From: Vibrio lentus
GTDB taxonomy: Bacteria; Pseudomonadota; Gammaproteobacteria; Enterobacterales; Vibrionaceae
NCBI RefSeq assembly: GCF_030409755.1
Contig: NZ_JAUFQE010000001.1
Span: forward strand, 1,736,001-1,800,000
Direction: 5' to 3'
Length of the DNA: 64,000 bases
Numbering within the stretch: the first letter of the stretch is position 1; each line of letters opens with the position of its first letter. Both the position numbers and the translations under genes were made by a program. Below are positions 53,607 through 62,471 of this stretch, one piece after another. The notes under the pieces are model-generated. The model was not told the origin of the DNA, did no database searches, and saw nothing but the letters and a program-made list of their open reading frames with translations.

Positions 53607-53705
53607 GCATTCAGTAGACCGTTGATCAAATTGGAATCTGGCTTTTAACAGTCAGTACAAGACTGTGTTAAAGAAGAAGCGATGCATTAAAGTGAAAACA
53701 ACGTG

Positions 53706-54263
53706 TTACAGGTTCAGTGAGCGGATGATCTTTGTCACTTTACCTTGAGGTGTTGTTTCGATGACATAACCTTTTTTATCATCAAATATCTCACCATCAA
53801 TTAATTGCCATCCATTGGGTGTCTTGGTGATCTCTTTAGGGAAATTATCATCGAACATCGAATAATTTGGATAGACAGTTTCGATGGCTTCGAACAACAG
53901 TTGTGCTTCGTCCTGATTGGTGATGACGAAGTCTTCTTTAAGGCACATGGTCAACTCAGGCAAAGGTTGAGTGGTATAAGGTTCTGTCACGGTTCCTAAT
54001 ACGCCTTTGTGTGAGTAAAAGAGGTATGAGCCACTGCTGCTCTCATTGCCGTCTGGCGATTTGATGTAAGGGGTGGCACTGTAAAACTCACAGTTAAAAA
54101 CCATCTTCTGAATAATGCTGTTTTGTGGTGTGACTTGAATATCTATCCAAGCGCTTACCTGTTCTTGAATTTTAGTTACCATTTCATGTTTATTGGTATC
54201 AGCAATAAGTGGTGTTGACATTAATGCTGTGGTTGTAAGTAACAGTGAAAGCGATTTATTCAT
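53706..54263 (-). CDS. Periplasmic hypothetical protein, 185 residues
   Basis: A signal peptide (MNKSLSLLLTTTALMSTPLIA) is followed by ~165 mainly beta-stranded residues with two cysteines (FNCEFYSATP and LTMCLKED). I do not recognise the family. It is the next minus-strand gene upstream of the GGDEF-EAL gene and is divergent from a response regulator gene, so the two-component system may control it. The ribosome site is AGGGCTCACGTTAAG, only moderate. Confidence 0.65.
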   Translation of the reverse strand: MNKSLSLLLTTTALMSTPLIADTNKHEMVTKIQEQVSAWIDIQVTPQNSIIQKMVFNCEFYSATPYIKSPDGNESSSGSYLFYSHKGVLGTVTEPYTTQPLPELTMCLKEDFVITNQDEAQLLFEAIETVYPNYSMFDDNFPKEITKTPNGWQLIDGEIFDDKKGYVIETTPQGKVTKIIRSLNL

Positions 54264-54798
54264 CTTAACGTGAGCCCTGTGAAGAAGTGATTAATGGCTA
54301 ATATCGGTTCGAATTATTAGTTGGGTGAATGTTACGTTAAGAGCCCGTCGCTTAACAGGATTTGTCATGTGTTTAAAAATGGAAAGTACTGGTGAACCGA
54401 AAAGGTAATCGATTTCTTTTGAGTTGATTATTGATGTAGTGGTTTTTTAGGCTGCTTTTGGGCTTATTATTAGTAATATCAACTGATGGGTGGTAAGTGA
54501 GTAGATGGTTGATTTGATTGTGATTTGTAAATGTCTTAAATGTAAGTGCGCGTAAGAAAATAAAGCAAATGTAAGCATTGGATGAGTATGTAAAACCCTA
54601 AGAGTGATTCCTCCAGTTGAGTTGGGCCTTCATAAACTGAGGCGTACGGGTTGTTGAACGACGTGTTTTGTAAACGTGTATGTACAAAAGTGATTACAAT
54701 GTTTTGCGTACGGTAAACTCAAGGCTCTAATAACAACATTGATGATATATGACCAGTATATATACTGCCCTCGCTTTTAATAAATACTGGTGATAGGA
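54264..54798. promoter_or_regulatory. Long upstream region with inverted and direct repeats
   Basis: The region carries AAATGTAAG at 54538-54546 and 54567-54575 (29 bases apart) and the 14-base palindrome CAGTATATATACTG at 54754-54767. ACCAGTAT (54752-54759) is also mirrored by ATACTGGT (54784-54791), whose last bases fall in the ribosome site of the response regulator. The layout suggests autoregulation by that regulator or folding of its mRNA leader. Confidence 0.55.
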
Positions 54799-55488
54799 AT
54801 GTCGAAAACCAAAGTGCTCATTGTCGAAGATGACCAAGAGATCGCTCGTTTAACGACGCTTTATCTCGAAGCGGAAGGTTACAATGTCAGCGTTGTTCAT
54901 GATGGGAATTTAGCACTTGAAGCGATTCGTAATACTGAACCTGATCTTGTTCTGTTGGATCTGATGTTACCAGGTTTGAGTGGTGCTCAAATTTGCCGCC
55001 AGGCTCGTGAGTTTTACAACGGAATCATTTTGGTGCTTACCGCTTCAGCAGATGAGATGAGTGAAGTTAGCTTATTTAAATTTGGTGCAGACGACTACGT
55101 GACTAAGCCTATTCGTGGACACGCGTTGTTAGCTCGCATTGAAGCCTTGTTGCGTAGAGCTTCGCCTGCGGTTGAAACAATGGATACAGGCACTGAAAAA
55201 CAGTGTGATATTGTCATTAATACTACGGCTCAAAGTGCCACGTTATATGGTCAAAATCTCAAGTTAACCTCTGCTGAATTTGAAATTCTCAACCTTCTTG
55301 TCAATAACATCTGTCAGGTCGTGACTCGCGATCAGTGCTGTCAGCTATTCAGAGGGATTGATTACGCGTTTAATGACCGTTCGATTGATATGCGAGTTTC
55401 AGGATTACGTCGCAAGCTTCGTATACATGCAAAAGACAAACAGTTGATTCGTACGGTTCGTAACAAGGGGTACATGCTGGTTGCGTAA
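54799..55488 (+). CDS. OmpR-family response regulator
   Basis: The receiver domain starts KVLIVEDDQEIARLTTLYLE, and the phospho-acceptor aspartate is in LVLLDLMLPG. The switch lysine is in DDYVTKPIRG. The C-terminal winged helix has LTSAEFEILNLLVNNICQVV, DRSIDMRVSGLRRKL and IRTVRNKGYMLV, typical of OmpR/PhoB. ATG 54799 follows GGTGATAGGA. It overlaps the sensor kinase gene by eight bases. A RstA-like role is possible but unproven. Confidence 0.95.
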   Translation: MSKTKVLIVEDDQEIARLTTLYLEAEGYNVSVVHDGNLALEAIRNTEPDLVLLDLMLPGLSGAQICRQAREFYNGIILVLTASADEMSEVSLFKFGADDYVTKPIRGHALLARIEALLRRASPAVETMDTGTEKQCDIVINTTAQSATLYGQNLKLTSAEFEILNLLVNNICQVVTRDQCCQLFRGIDYAFNDRSIDMRVSGLRRKLRIHAKDKQLIRTVRNKGYMLVA

Positions 55489-56830
55489 GTTTATTGTTAC
55501 CAAGTTTCGTTCGGTTTCTATGTTCGCTCGTTTATACCTCGGTATAGTCATTGGGATGTCGGCGACGATCTTCTTGTTCTTAAATCTTGGTGAAGGGCAT
55601 ATGCGAAGAACCGAGATAGAGACGTTTCTCAACGATGGTTCTTACTTTGTTGAACAATATATCCGCCAGCGCAATCAAGAGAACTCGCTATACCAAGAGC
55701 TCGATAAAACAGGCTACCAACAATTTTATATCTTCAATTTACGCCTGTTAGAAAATTGGTCGGGAGAGGCTCCTTGCCAAAAATGCGAGTTATATACAAG
55801 GTTAAATGGTGTTCCGATTTATCTCAGTGAGAACAATCTCTATTCGGCTGTATTTCAACTACCCAACTCTAAATTTAGCTTTGCATTCAGCGAGGTAGGG
55901 GATTTCTTCTCGCCTGATATTGAATGGTATGAGGATTCTGAAAGGCACTTCCTATTAGGGCTACTGCTGGCGGTTATCGTGGCAATTGGTGCAAGTGTTT
56001 ACTTACCTGTGAGACGCTTTCAGGAAAGAATCGAGTTACTCGTTGAGAAGCAGAAGCAGTTTGGTCGAGGTAAGTTGAGTACCCGTTCTAGTATGGATGA
56101 GATACATCCAGTGTCTGATCTTGCTTGCAGCTTTAACGTCATGGCGGAAGAGATCGAAAGTAAAGTTAAGCAAAGTCATATCTTCGCCCAAGCCATCCCA
56201 CATGAAGTTCGTACGCCGTTGAGCCGTATACAGCTAGCAACGGATCTATTGAGGAGAGGGGCACCAAGTCATCATCAAGCCTTGTTTGATGACATTGATG
56301 GTTATATTGAAGACATCAACGAGCTGACCTCAGAAATTATCATGCTGTCGAAGTTGAACGTGATGGATAACTCTTTCTTTGAGTTGGTGAAAGTGAGAGC
56401 GGATCTTGCTGAGTATTGCTTGGATAGGATTCGTTACTCGGAATTAGACAACATCATCTTTGAATCTAAGATAACGCGAGACTTCAATATTAAATGCGAT
56501 TGCATGATGGCTCGTTTGGTGTTCGATAATATTCTCAAGAACGCGGGTAACTATACACAAGATAAAATCTGGATGACTCTGGATGAAAACTCGGAGAGTT
56601 GGCTGGTGGTTATTGAAGACAACGGTTCTGGGATTCCAGAAGATAGACGCGATGAAGTCTTTCTGCCATTTTCTCGCCTAGATTCAAGTAGAACGTCGAG
56701 TACGGGAGGCTCGGGGTTAGGGCTTGCGATTGCTATTTCGGCGGCTAAGAAGCTTGCTTGGGATATCAAGATCGATGACAGCAATCACGGTGGCGCTAAA
56801 TTCAGTATCGTGATTCCTAAGGTCGTATAA
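55481..56830 (+). CDS. Sensor histidine kinase
   Basis: The 449-residue kinase has TM1 near residues 14-36 and TM2 near 158-178 with a ~120-residue periplasmic sensor between (one C-x-x-C: PCQKCELY). A HAMP-like linker follows (RSSMDEIHPVSDLACSFNVMAEEI, read in parts). The phosphorylation box is AIPHEVRTPLSRIQLATDLL; N-box VFDNILKNAGNYTQ; G1 EDNGSGIP; G2 GGSGLGLAI. TTG 55481 overlaps the regulator's end; ATG 55520 is an alternative. The signal is unknown. Confidence 0.93.
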   Translation: MRKFIVTKFRSVSMFARLYLGIVIGMSATIFLFLNLGEGHMRRTEIETFLNDGSYFVEQYIRQRNQENSLYQELDKTGYQQFYIFNLRLLENWSGEAPCQKCELYTRLNGVPIYLSENNLYSAVFQLPNSKFSFAFSEVGDFFSPDIEWYEDSERHFLLGLLLAVIVAIGASVYLPVRRFQERIELLVEKQKQFGRGKLSTRSSMDEIHPVSDLACSFNVMAEEIESKVKQSHIFAQAIPHEVRTPLSRIQLATDLLRRGAPSHHQALFDDIDGYIEDINELTSEIIMLSKLNVMDNSFFELVKVRADLAEYCLDRIRYSELDNIIFESKITRDFNIKCDCMMARLVFDNILKNAGNYTQDKIWMTLDENSESWLVVIEDNGSGIPEDRRDEVFLPFSRLDSSRTSSTGGSGLGLAIAISAAKKLAWDIKIDDSNHGGAKFSIVIPKVV

Positions 56831-56860
56831 CTGGGTGCTTTAAGATCTACTTAGGCTCGT

Positions 56861-56903
56861 AAAATAGCAAAGCCACGGTCGAATGCCGTGGCTTTGCTAT
56901 TTT
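56861..56903 (+). terminator. Strong intrinsic terminator
   Basis: Long stem aaatagcaaagccacgg / ccgtggctttgctattt with a short loop and T-run, 30 bases beyond the kinase stop codon. Confidence 0.93.
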
Positions 56904-56960
56904 TAATCTACAGGTGTTTATCGTGAACTTGCTAGCTACTCTGTGGAATTTTCAAATAGC

Positions 56961-56988
56961 TATCGCTTATCGCTTATCGTTTATCTCT
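56961..56988. repeat. Tandem heptamer overlapping a stop codon
   Basis: TATCGCT at 56961 and 56968, TATCGTT at 56975 and TATCTCT at 56982 form four units with an exact 7-base period. The stop codon of the acetyltransferase gene (56981-56983) falls inside. Confidence 0.88.
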
Positions 56989-57517
56989 TTGAACGATGCA
57001 GGCCATAAATAGCGTGGTCGATGATGCGACCATTCAAGTTCTCGTTACAAGTGATGATGCCTTCCAATGTGAAATGTAAGCGCTCACAAACTTTACGACT
57101 ACTCATGTTCTCAGTAGCGGCTGATATTTCAATCTTTTCCATATCTAACTCATTGAAAGCAATATCAATCAGTTTTTGAACCACACGAGTGACGATGCCT
57201 TTGCCTTGTTGAGTCTGTGACAACCAATAACCAATCGTTACCTTCTTGGTATTGTGGTCGATGGTATTGAAGCTGCAGTTACCGACGATCTTTCCTTGAT
57301 ACACGATGGCACATGTCATGCTTTTCCCTTCAGCATAATCGTGTAATGAGCGTTGGATGAAAATCCTAAAATCTTGCTCTGTTTTGCAGTGCGGTGGCCA
57401 TGCTAACCACTGGCTAAGATACTCATTTTGGCTTTGTGAATAGTCAGCGTAATGGGTCGCGAAGCTTTCTTCGACCAATGCAATGGAGAGTTCTTCGTCT
57501 ATAACAGTTTCGAACAT
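56981..57517 (-). CDS. RimJ/RimL-type GNAT acetyltransferase
   Basis: The 178-residue protein has GNAT motifs in the order of RimJ/RimL enzymes: CAIVYQGKIVGNCSFN, KVTIGYWLSQTQQGKGIVTR (acetyl-CoA loop Q-x-x-G-K-G), and ISAATENMSSRKVCERLHFT. ATG 57517 gives the family start MFETVIDEELSIALV; the longer frame from 57598 is unlikely. It should acetylate an N-terminal amine or a small molecule. Its last codons form part of a heptamer array. Confidence 0.88.
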   Translation of the reverse strand: MFETVIDEELSIALVEESFATHYADYSQSQNEYLSQWLAWPPHCKTEQDFRIFIQRSLHDYAEGKSMTCAIVYQGKIVGNCSFNTIDHNTKKVTIGYWLSQTQQGKGIVTRVVQKLIDIAFNELDMEKIEISAATENMSSRKVCERLHFTLEGIITCNENLNGRIIDHAIYGLHRSKR

Positions 57518-57741
57518 ACGTGTTTTTGTCCTCGGTTGGTTTGAAAATGTACGATTAACAGCAGGATATAATGTCGCATAATAAACAATATGCAACAACT
57601 TGTAGCACGAATATTACGTGATACGTTAGTTCTATCACGAAACTCATTAAACCTTACAATAGTTGTGTATATAATCATTAACTATGCATTAGTATTGGCA
57701 ACCTAAATATATAAAAACTATAAAAATGCTAGGCTTAAATA

Positions 57742-59007
57742 ATGAATCAACATTGCCAGAATGTAACCGTAGACCTTAGAAAGGCTCTATTTGGTATTGC
57801 GAAGGCGCTTGATAACGTCGGTTTTGAAAGCAAAAATCATGGACAGAGGGTGGGTTACATCGCGTATCGATGTGCTCTGAGTGTTGGGTGGGAAGAAGAG
57901 CAGGCACAACTTGCGTTCTCATTGGGGTTAATTCACGACTGCGGCGTATCGCAAATTGATGAGCAACTCAGCCTGACTTCTGGGTTTATTCCAGATGCGA
58001 GCTATCACCATTGCCAAAAGGGCTACCAAATCCTAAAAGAGTGCCCGGTTCTGTCTATATTCGCTAAGCCGGTGCTTTATCACCATACCCCTTGGGTTGA
58101 GCTTAAAGCGATGCCGATCAGTGAGTTAGAAAAAGAGTTGGCTGCGATTGTCATGCTCGCGGATCGAGTGGACTACCTTTACGGCATCACTTCTTCAGAT
58201 CGGTATGGAAACCTAACACCGGATGGCAAAGCGAGCATTATTGAACGTTTAACTGAACAAGCGGACGAGATGTTCGAAACCAATCTCGTGCAACATATGT
58301 GTGAGTTAGTCGATCTGGACGATTTCTGGTTTTCGATGGAGATCCCTTACATTGAAAACATGCGGGACAACTTTGAGCCTGTGCCGTTCTTCTCTCAACA
58401 AATGTCGCTGGATGAAACCGTGGCTTTTGCCGAATTCATTGCCAATGTGGTTGATACCAAGAGTTCATTTACCTTTAAGCACTCTTTGAAGGTAGGGCAA
58501 CTTTCAGAATATCTCGCCAAGCAGTTGGGTTATTCATACACAACTCAGCGCAAACTCTATTTAGCAGGGCTAGTTCATGACATCGGCAAACTGCAAACAC
58601 CTAATGACATTCTTCATAAGCCGGATTTGCTAACGGAAGAGGAGTATTGTTGTATTAAGCGACATGCAACAGATACTCGATTTGCACTGCAAGAGTTGTT
58701 TAGTTCTCCTCAGGTTTGCCAGTGGGCATCCAATCATCATGAAAGATTAGATGGTTCAGGTTATCCGATGGGCAAAACGGCAGAAGAGTTGGATCAACCG
58801 AGTCGGATCGTCGCTGTGGTCGATGTATTCCAAGCATTATCTCAGTCACGTCCGTATCGTGCTGGTATGACGTTAGAGCAGACGATGGCAATTTTGAGAG
58901 ACCATGTTGAAAACTATAAGTTAGATCGAGAAGTGTTTGAATGCCTTGAAAAACACGCACAATACTGCTTTGAATTATCGACCGATAAAAGAATGTTTGC
59001 GTTTTAA
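57742..59007 (+). CDS. HD-GYP protein with a second degenerate HD domain
   Basis: The C-terminal half (residues ~235-400) is a complete HD-GYP phosphodiesterase: HDIGK in LAGLVHDIGKLQTPNDILHK, HHERLDGSGYP in WASNHHERLDGSGYPMGK, and VVDVFQALSQSRPYR. The N-terminal half (residues ~10-200) is a second HD-type domain with HDCG in LGLIHDCGVSQID but no GYP. The combination suggests a sensory or structural HD half and an active cyclic-di-GMP hydrolase half. Confidence 0.93.
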   Translation: MNQHCQNVTVDLRKALFGIAKALDNVGFESKNHGQRVGYIAYRCALSVGWEEEQAQLAFSLGLIHDCGVSQIDEQLSLTSGFIPDASYHHCQKGYQILKECPVLSIFAKPVLYHHTPWVELKAMPISELEKELAAIVMLADRVDYLYGITSSDRYGNLTPDGKASIIERLTEQADEMFETNLVQHMCELVDLDDFWFSMEIPYIENMRDNFEPVPFFSQQMSLDETVAFAEFIANVVDTKSSFTFKHSLKVGQLSEYLAKQLGYSYTTQRKLYLAGLVHDIGKLQTPNDILHKPDLLTEEEYCCIKRHATDTRFALQELFSSPQVCQWASNHHERLDGSGYPMGKTAEELDQPSRIVAVVDVFQALSQSRPYRAGMTLEQTMAILRDHVENYKLDREVFECLEKHAQYCFELSTDKRMFAF

Positions 59008-59066
59008 CGCTAGTGAATGCTTATTGGTTGTGAGGCGTTGGTGTGATGCACTTGTTAGTCGTGTAA

Positions 59067-59190
<124 letters not shown>

Positions 59191-59251
59191 AATGGGGCTT
59201 TTAGGAGATAAACATCAGCAGGAGCTAAAGGTTAAGACCTAAAAATTGAAG

Positions 59252-59701
59252 CTAGTATCGCTTTAAGATCTCGATGATCGCTTGCTCTGTTTCCGCTGCG
59301 ATAATGGCATCAATGTCATCATCATTTTGGAACAGTTCAGACAGCGCCATAATGGTATGGATGTGGCTATCTGAATCCATGGCTGCCAGAGTGATTGAAA
59401 GATAAACGTCACCGTTGTCTTCCGACTCTAAATCAACACCCTTCTTGAATACTGTCACTTGCAGTGATGCTTCGTTTACACCATCTTCAGGGCGAGCATG
59501 AGGCATCGCAATCTTTGGTGCAAGCACATAGTACGCGCCAATATCCTTGTGCTTTTGCTTGATAGCTTCAACATAGCTTGCTTCGATTTTGTTGCTCGCT
59601 AGCAGTGTTGAACATGTCACATCAATCGCTGTATCAACCGTTAGGTTTTCTTCAGAGTTGATGATAACGCCTTGGTTACCCACTAAATCAAACAGGCTCA
59701 T
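59252..59701 (-). CDS. ulaC: PTS EIIA component, ascorbate/fructose-mannitol type
   Basis: The EIIA protein (149 residues) has the phospho-acceptor histidine in KIAMPHARPEDGVNEASLQV. It passes phosphate from HPr to the EIIB protein. ATG 59701 has GGTGGA 8 nt upstream and overlaps the stop of the EIIC gene (ATGA), so it is preferred over ATG 59713. It is the last gene of a B-C-A transporter set resembling UlaC. The sugar may be L-ascorbate or another polyol; the catabolic ula genes are not next to it. Confidence 0.9.
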   Translation of the reverse strand: MSLFDLVGNQGVIINSEENLTVDTAIDVTCSTLLASNKIEASYVEAIKQKHKDIGAYYVLAPKIAMPHARPEDGVNEASLQVTVFKKGVDLESEDNGDVYLSITLAAMDSDSHIHTIMALSELFQNDDDIDAIIAAETEQAIIEILKRY

Positions 59702-60954
59702 GAAACAATCCACCCTAGAATCAGACCAACCACACCGAAGTCGAAGTCAGCGAATGTTGTTGCTTCAAGGCCAAGGCCACCCAGTACTGGAAGTAGCAGC
59801 ATTGGTAGGAATGAAATACACAGACCTTGCGTAAATGAACCTAGGATTGCACCGCGTAAACCGCCTGTTGCGTTACCGTAAACACCAGCCGCGCCACCAA
59901 CGAAGAAGTGAGGAACTACGCCCGCTACAATGATTGTCCAACCAAGTGCGCCTTGTACTGCCATTGCGAGTAGACCAGCGCCGAAAGAACATAGGAAGCC
60001 GATAAGTACTGCGTTTGGCGCTACTGGGAATACCATAGGGCAATCAAGAGCAGGTTTTGCACCCGGTACTAGTTTGTCTGAAATACCTTTAAATGCAGGA
60101 ACGATTTCAGCAATCAGCATCTTCACACCTTGCAGTACGATGTAAACACCACCCGCAAAGATGAGAGATTGCATGAAGGTAAATACAACCCAGTTCTGAC
60201 CACTTGATACTGTTTCTACAAACTCACCGCCAGCAATAATAGACGCAAGCATGAAGAAGATAGCCATGGTTGTTGCTACTGCGACTGGTGTATCACGTAG
60301 GAACATTAAGCTTTTAGGAACTTGAATGTCTTCCGTTGTTTTCGATGTGTCACCGAACTTGCTACCAATGAAACCAGACACGATGTAAGAAAGGGTAGAG
60401 AAGTGACCGATAGCCAGTTGGTCTGTACCCATTACTTTTTCAGTGTACTTCTGGCCCAGTGCAGGCATCACAACCATCAGTGTGCCGACAAGAATTGCAC
60501 CAATAGCGACTAAAACGGTTCCTTCGATGCCAGCTGAAGACAGAATAACTGCCACTAGCATCGACATAAACATGGTGTGGTGACCCGTTAAGAAAATATA
60601 TTTTAAAGGAGTTAAACGAGCCAATAAAATATTCACAACGAATGCAAAGAACATGATTAGAGCCATTTCATAACCGAATGCTTCTTGTGCTAATGCCACA
60701 ATCGCTTCGTTATTTGGAATAACACCATGTACACCGAATGCTTCTGTAAATACAACTGAGAAGTTATTTAGAGCGCCAACAAGAGCGCCAGCACCAAAAC
60801 CTAAAATTAGGAAACCCATTACGGTTTTAATTGTGCCTTTTAGAATGGTAGAAATATCTGCTTTCTGTGCAACAAGACCAATGAAAGCAATTAAACCTAC
60901 CATGATCGCTGGCTCTTTTAATAAGCCGAGCATGAACTCGAAAAAGTTTTGCAT
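59698..60954 (-). CDS. ulaA: PTS EIIC component, ascorbate (UlaA) family
   Basis: A 418-residue inner-membrane protein with about eleven hydrophobic helices (FMLGLLKEPAIMVGLIAFIG; TVMGFLILGFGAGALVGAL; AFVVNILLARLTPLKYIFLT). The segment FLTGHHTMFMSMLVAVILSS is typical of the ascorbate-galactitol (AG) PTS superfamily. It should move the substrate while EIIB phosphorylates it. It begins 10 bases after EIIB. The actual substrate is inferred only from family. Confidence 0.92.
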   Translation of the reverse strand: MQNFFEFMLGLLKEPAIMVGLIAFIGLVAQKADISTILKGTIKTVMGFLILGFGAGALVGALNNFSVVFTEAFGVHGVIPNNEAIVALAQEAFGYEMALIMFFAFVVNILLARLTPLKYIFLTGHHTMFMSMLVAVILSSAGIEGTVLVAIGAILVGTLMVVMPALGQKYTEKVMGTDQLAIGHFSTLSYIVSGFIGSKFGDTSKTTEDIQVPKSLMFLRDTPVAVATTMAIFFMLASIIAGGEFVETVSSGQNWVVFTFMQSLIFAGGVYIVLQGVKMLIAEIVPAFKGISDKLVPGAKPALDCPMVFPVAPNAVLIGFLCSFGAGLLAMAVQGALGWTIIVAGVVPHFFVGGAAGVYGNATGGLRGAILGSFTQGLCISFLPMLLLPVLGGLGLEATTFADFDFGVVGLILGWIVS

Positions 60955-60964
60955 AATTTTGACC

Positions 60965-61234
60965 TTACATGAAAGTTTTTAGTTGTTCTTCGATTGATGC
61001 TTTGTCAAAAATATTTTTAAGGCTGATGATGTTTTCTTTTCCGCCTTCTTTTAGTTGGTTTGCAACGTCTGTTGCAGCTACCCAAATATCCGCATTGCTT
61101 GATGCTGCAGATGATAGATCTTCGTGATCAACTTCTGCTTCGAAACCGATTTTTTTAGCTACTTCTTTTACTGCCATTTCCATCATAAGTGAAGTACCAA
61201 GGCCGTTACCGCAAACTACAAGAATCTTTTTCAT
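60965..61234 (-). CDS. ulaB: PTS EIIB component, ascorbate type
   Basis: The 89-residue EIIB has the phosphocysteine motif VVCGNGLGTSLMMEM at the N-terminus and the usual Rossmann-like pattern (VDHEDLSS, DIWVAATDVANQLK). It is the first gene of the B-C-A set and is preceded by a region with inverted repeats. Confidence 0.93.
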   Translation of the reverse strand: MKKILVVCGNGLGTSLMMEMAVKEVAKKIGFEAEVDHEDLSSAASSNADIWVAATDVANQLKEGGKENIISLKNIFDKASIEEQLKTFM

Positions 61235-61330
61235 AATATTTGTCTCAATTGGATTTTAAGGGTTGAGAAGCTTCGTTCTCTTATTGTGTGAGAGCATAGT
61301 AATGGAAATATTGAGATTTCAATAAGACTT

Positions 61331-61361
61331 GCATCACAAAGTCAAAATGAGATTGTGATGC
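61331..61361. promoter_or_regulatory. Inverted repeat upstream of the PTS operon
   Basis: Perfect 9-base arms GCATCACAA (61331-61339) and TTGTGATGC (61353-61361) with a 13-base spacer lie ~100 bases upstream of the EIIB start. Smaller palindromes (TTGA-N4-TCAA, GACTT-N8-AAGTC, GAGAT-N10-ATCTC) overlap it. Each arm includes a TGTGA half-site, so a CRP or sugar repressor site is possible. Confidence 0.55.
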
Positions 61362-61518
61362 AGATCTCGTTAATTTATGGCAAAGATCCAGAGTGAGACT
61401 TTGATCAAATTTAACTTTTCACTCGAATATGCAACGTATTTTATTGAGAAAGGCAGGGCTTGTTTTTATTTGTCTATCGGAATGTGAATATTGTGGAGTT
61501 TATAGCGGAATTAATGCA

Positions 61519-62004
61519 CTAATCGTATCGACCGTAGTCGGTAAGCATCTTCTTAAGCATATTATTAACGTCTTTGGTCTTTTTATTTCTTTTGGTTAAT
61601 TGACTCAGAGAGGTTGGTTTTGGCATCTCGGTTTTTTCATTGTCGATTTCTTCTACTTTGTCTTTCATTTTTTGCACAGCGGGTAATAACATTCTAATTT
61701 CTTCGTTATTAGCATTTTTGAGCACGACAATATTTTCAGATTCAACTTGAGTGATAGTAAGAATGCCATGTTTAACGGATTCAACTTTTTCACCAATTAT
61801 AATTGATTCAGGCGCAATAGAACGATCGGTAAGTTGACCTGTACGTAATTTCGCCGCACTGATAGCGCGGATATTTCCGGTGTTTTCAAACGCGACAATA
61901 ACAGTATGGGTATTATAATATTCAACTACTGTCACATAGCCATGTCTATTTGTTTTGAATTTAGCTCCGTTCGTCATGTCGTGTGGAGCGTCCATTTTCT
62001 TCAC
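61519..62004 (-). CDS. Phage-type repeat protein, 161 residues, upstream of the PTS genes
   Basis: Residues ~11-68 (GAKFKTNRHGYVTVVEY, IVAFENTGN, AAKLRTGQLTD) match the small beta-repeat that precedes HNH/AP2 domains in many phage homing endonucleases: G-x-x-F-K-T-N, then Y/W, F-x-x-T-G and K-x-G-x-x-x-D. A second, weaker copy covers ~70-112. The rest is a basic helical tail without a nuclease motif. GTG 62004 has GAGAGGAAACAC upstream. It is on the PTS strand, 284 bases upstream, and may have its own promoter. Role unknown; DNA binding is possible. Confidence 0.6.
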   Translation of the reverse strand: MKKMDAPHDMTNGAKFKTNRHGYVTVVEYYNTHTVIVAFENTGNIRAISAAKLRTGQLTDRSIAPESIIIGEKVESVKHGILTITQVESENIVVLKNANNEEIRMLLPAVQKMKDKVEEIDNEKTEMPKPTSLSQLTKRNKKTKDVNNMLKKMLTDYGRYD

Positions 62005-62302
62005 GTGTTTCCTCTCTTAGTCTCGAAGGCCGTTATATCTAATCAGCTCTATTGGAATTTTATAGATAATTATTTTGTGAGATCAAACAAAGTATATACG
62101 TATCTAAACTCAAGATGAATATTGAAGTGTTCGGAAATGAGGTAGAGCACAGAAAAGCTTAAAGAATGACACAGAATTAACCGAGTGGTTACTCGAAGAC
62201 TCTTAAAGATTTAACATTCCAAAATCAACCTCATACAGATTGTTTACAGCTTTTGAAGCACGTAGATGATGATAAACACCGCGTTTTGTTTAATCCTTGA
62301 CC

Positions 62303-62318
62303 GCGCGAACGTTTGCGT
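62303..62318. promoter_or_regulatory. PurR-like operator upstream of nupC
   Basis: GCGCGAACGTTTGCGT agrees with the PurR consensus ACGCAAACGTTTGCGT at 14 of 16 positions. A -35-like TTGACC (62297-62302) touches it. CytR and other LacI-family proteins have similar half sites. Confidence 0.65.
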
Positions 62319-62363
62319 TAAGAAATGTGATGAAAGTCTCACTTAACTGTTTATACTTCTTTT

Positions 62364-62456
62364 CCGGTTTTAAGCCGGTGCTTAGCCAATACAAGCCGTC
62401 ACATGGATATGTGAATGACCCCACGGACCGGACCAGCTACGTTCCACTGCTTGTAT
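62364..62456 (+). promoter_or_regulatory. Structured mRNA leader of nupC (possible attenuator or riboswitch)
   Basis: The leader can form a 5' hairpin CCGGT / GCCGG (62364-62378) and a closing stem ATACAAGC (62389-62396) / GCTTGTAT (62449-62456). The closed domain holds a hairpin TCACAT-GGAT-ATGTGA (62399-62414). The segment acggaccgg (62423-62431) can pair instead with the CCGGT arm, allowing two states. The small ORF begins 16 bases later. I do not recognise a known riboswitch class. Confidence 0.4.
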
Positions 62457-62471
62457 AAGGTGATTTTTTAC

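Noticed and set aside
54754..54767. LexA (SOS) box
   Set aside because: The palindrome is CAGTATATATACTG; a LexA box needs CTG at the left and CAG at the right with a 10-base spacer.
62389..62456. Purine (adenine/guanine) riboswitch upstream of nupC
   Set aside because: The three-way junction core and conserved loop sequences of that class are not present; only an unnamed fold can be suggested.
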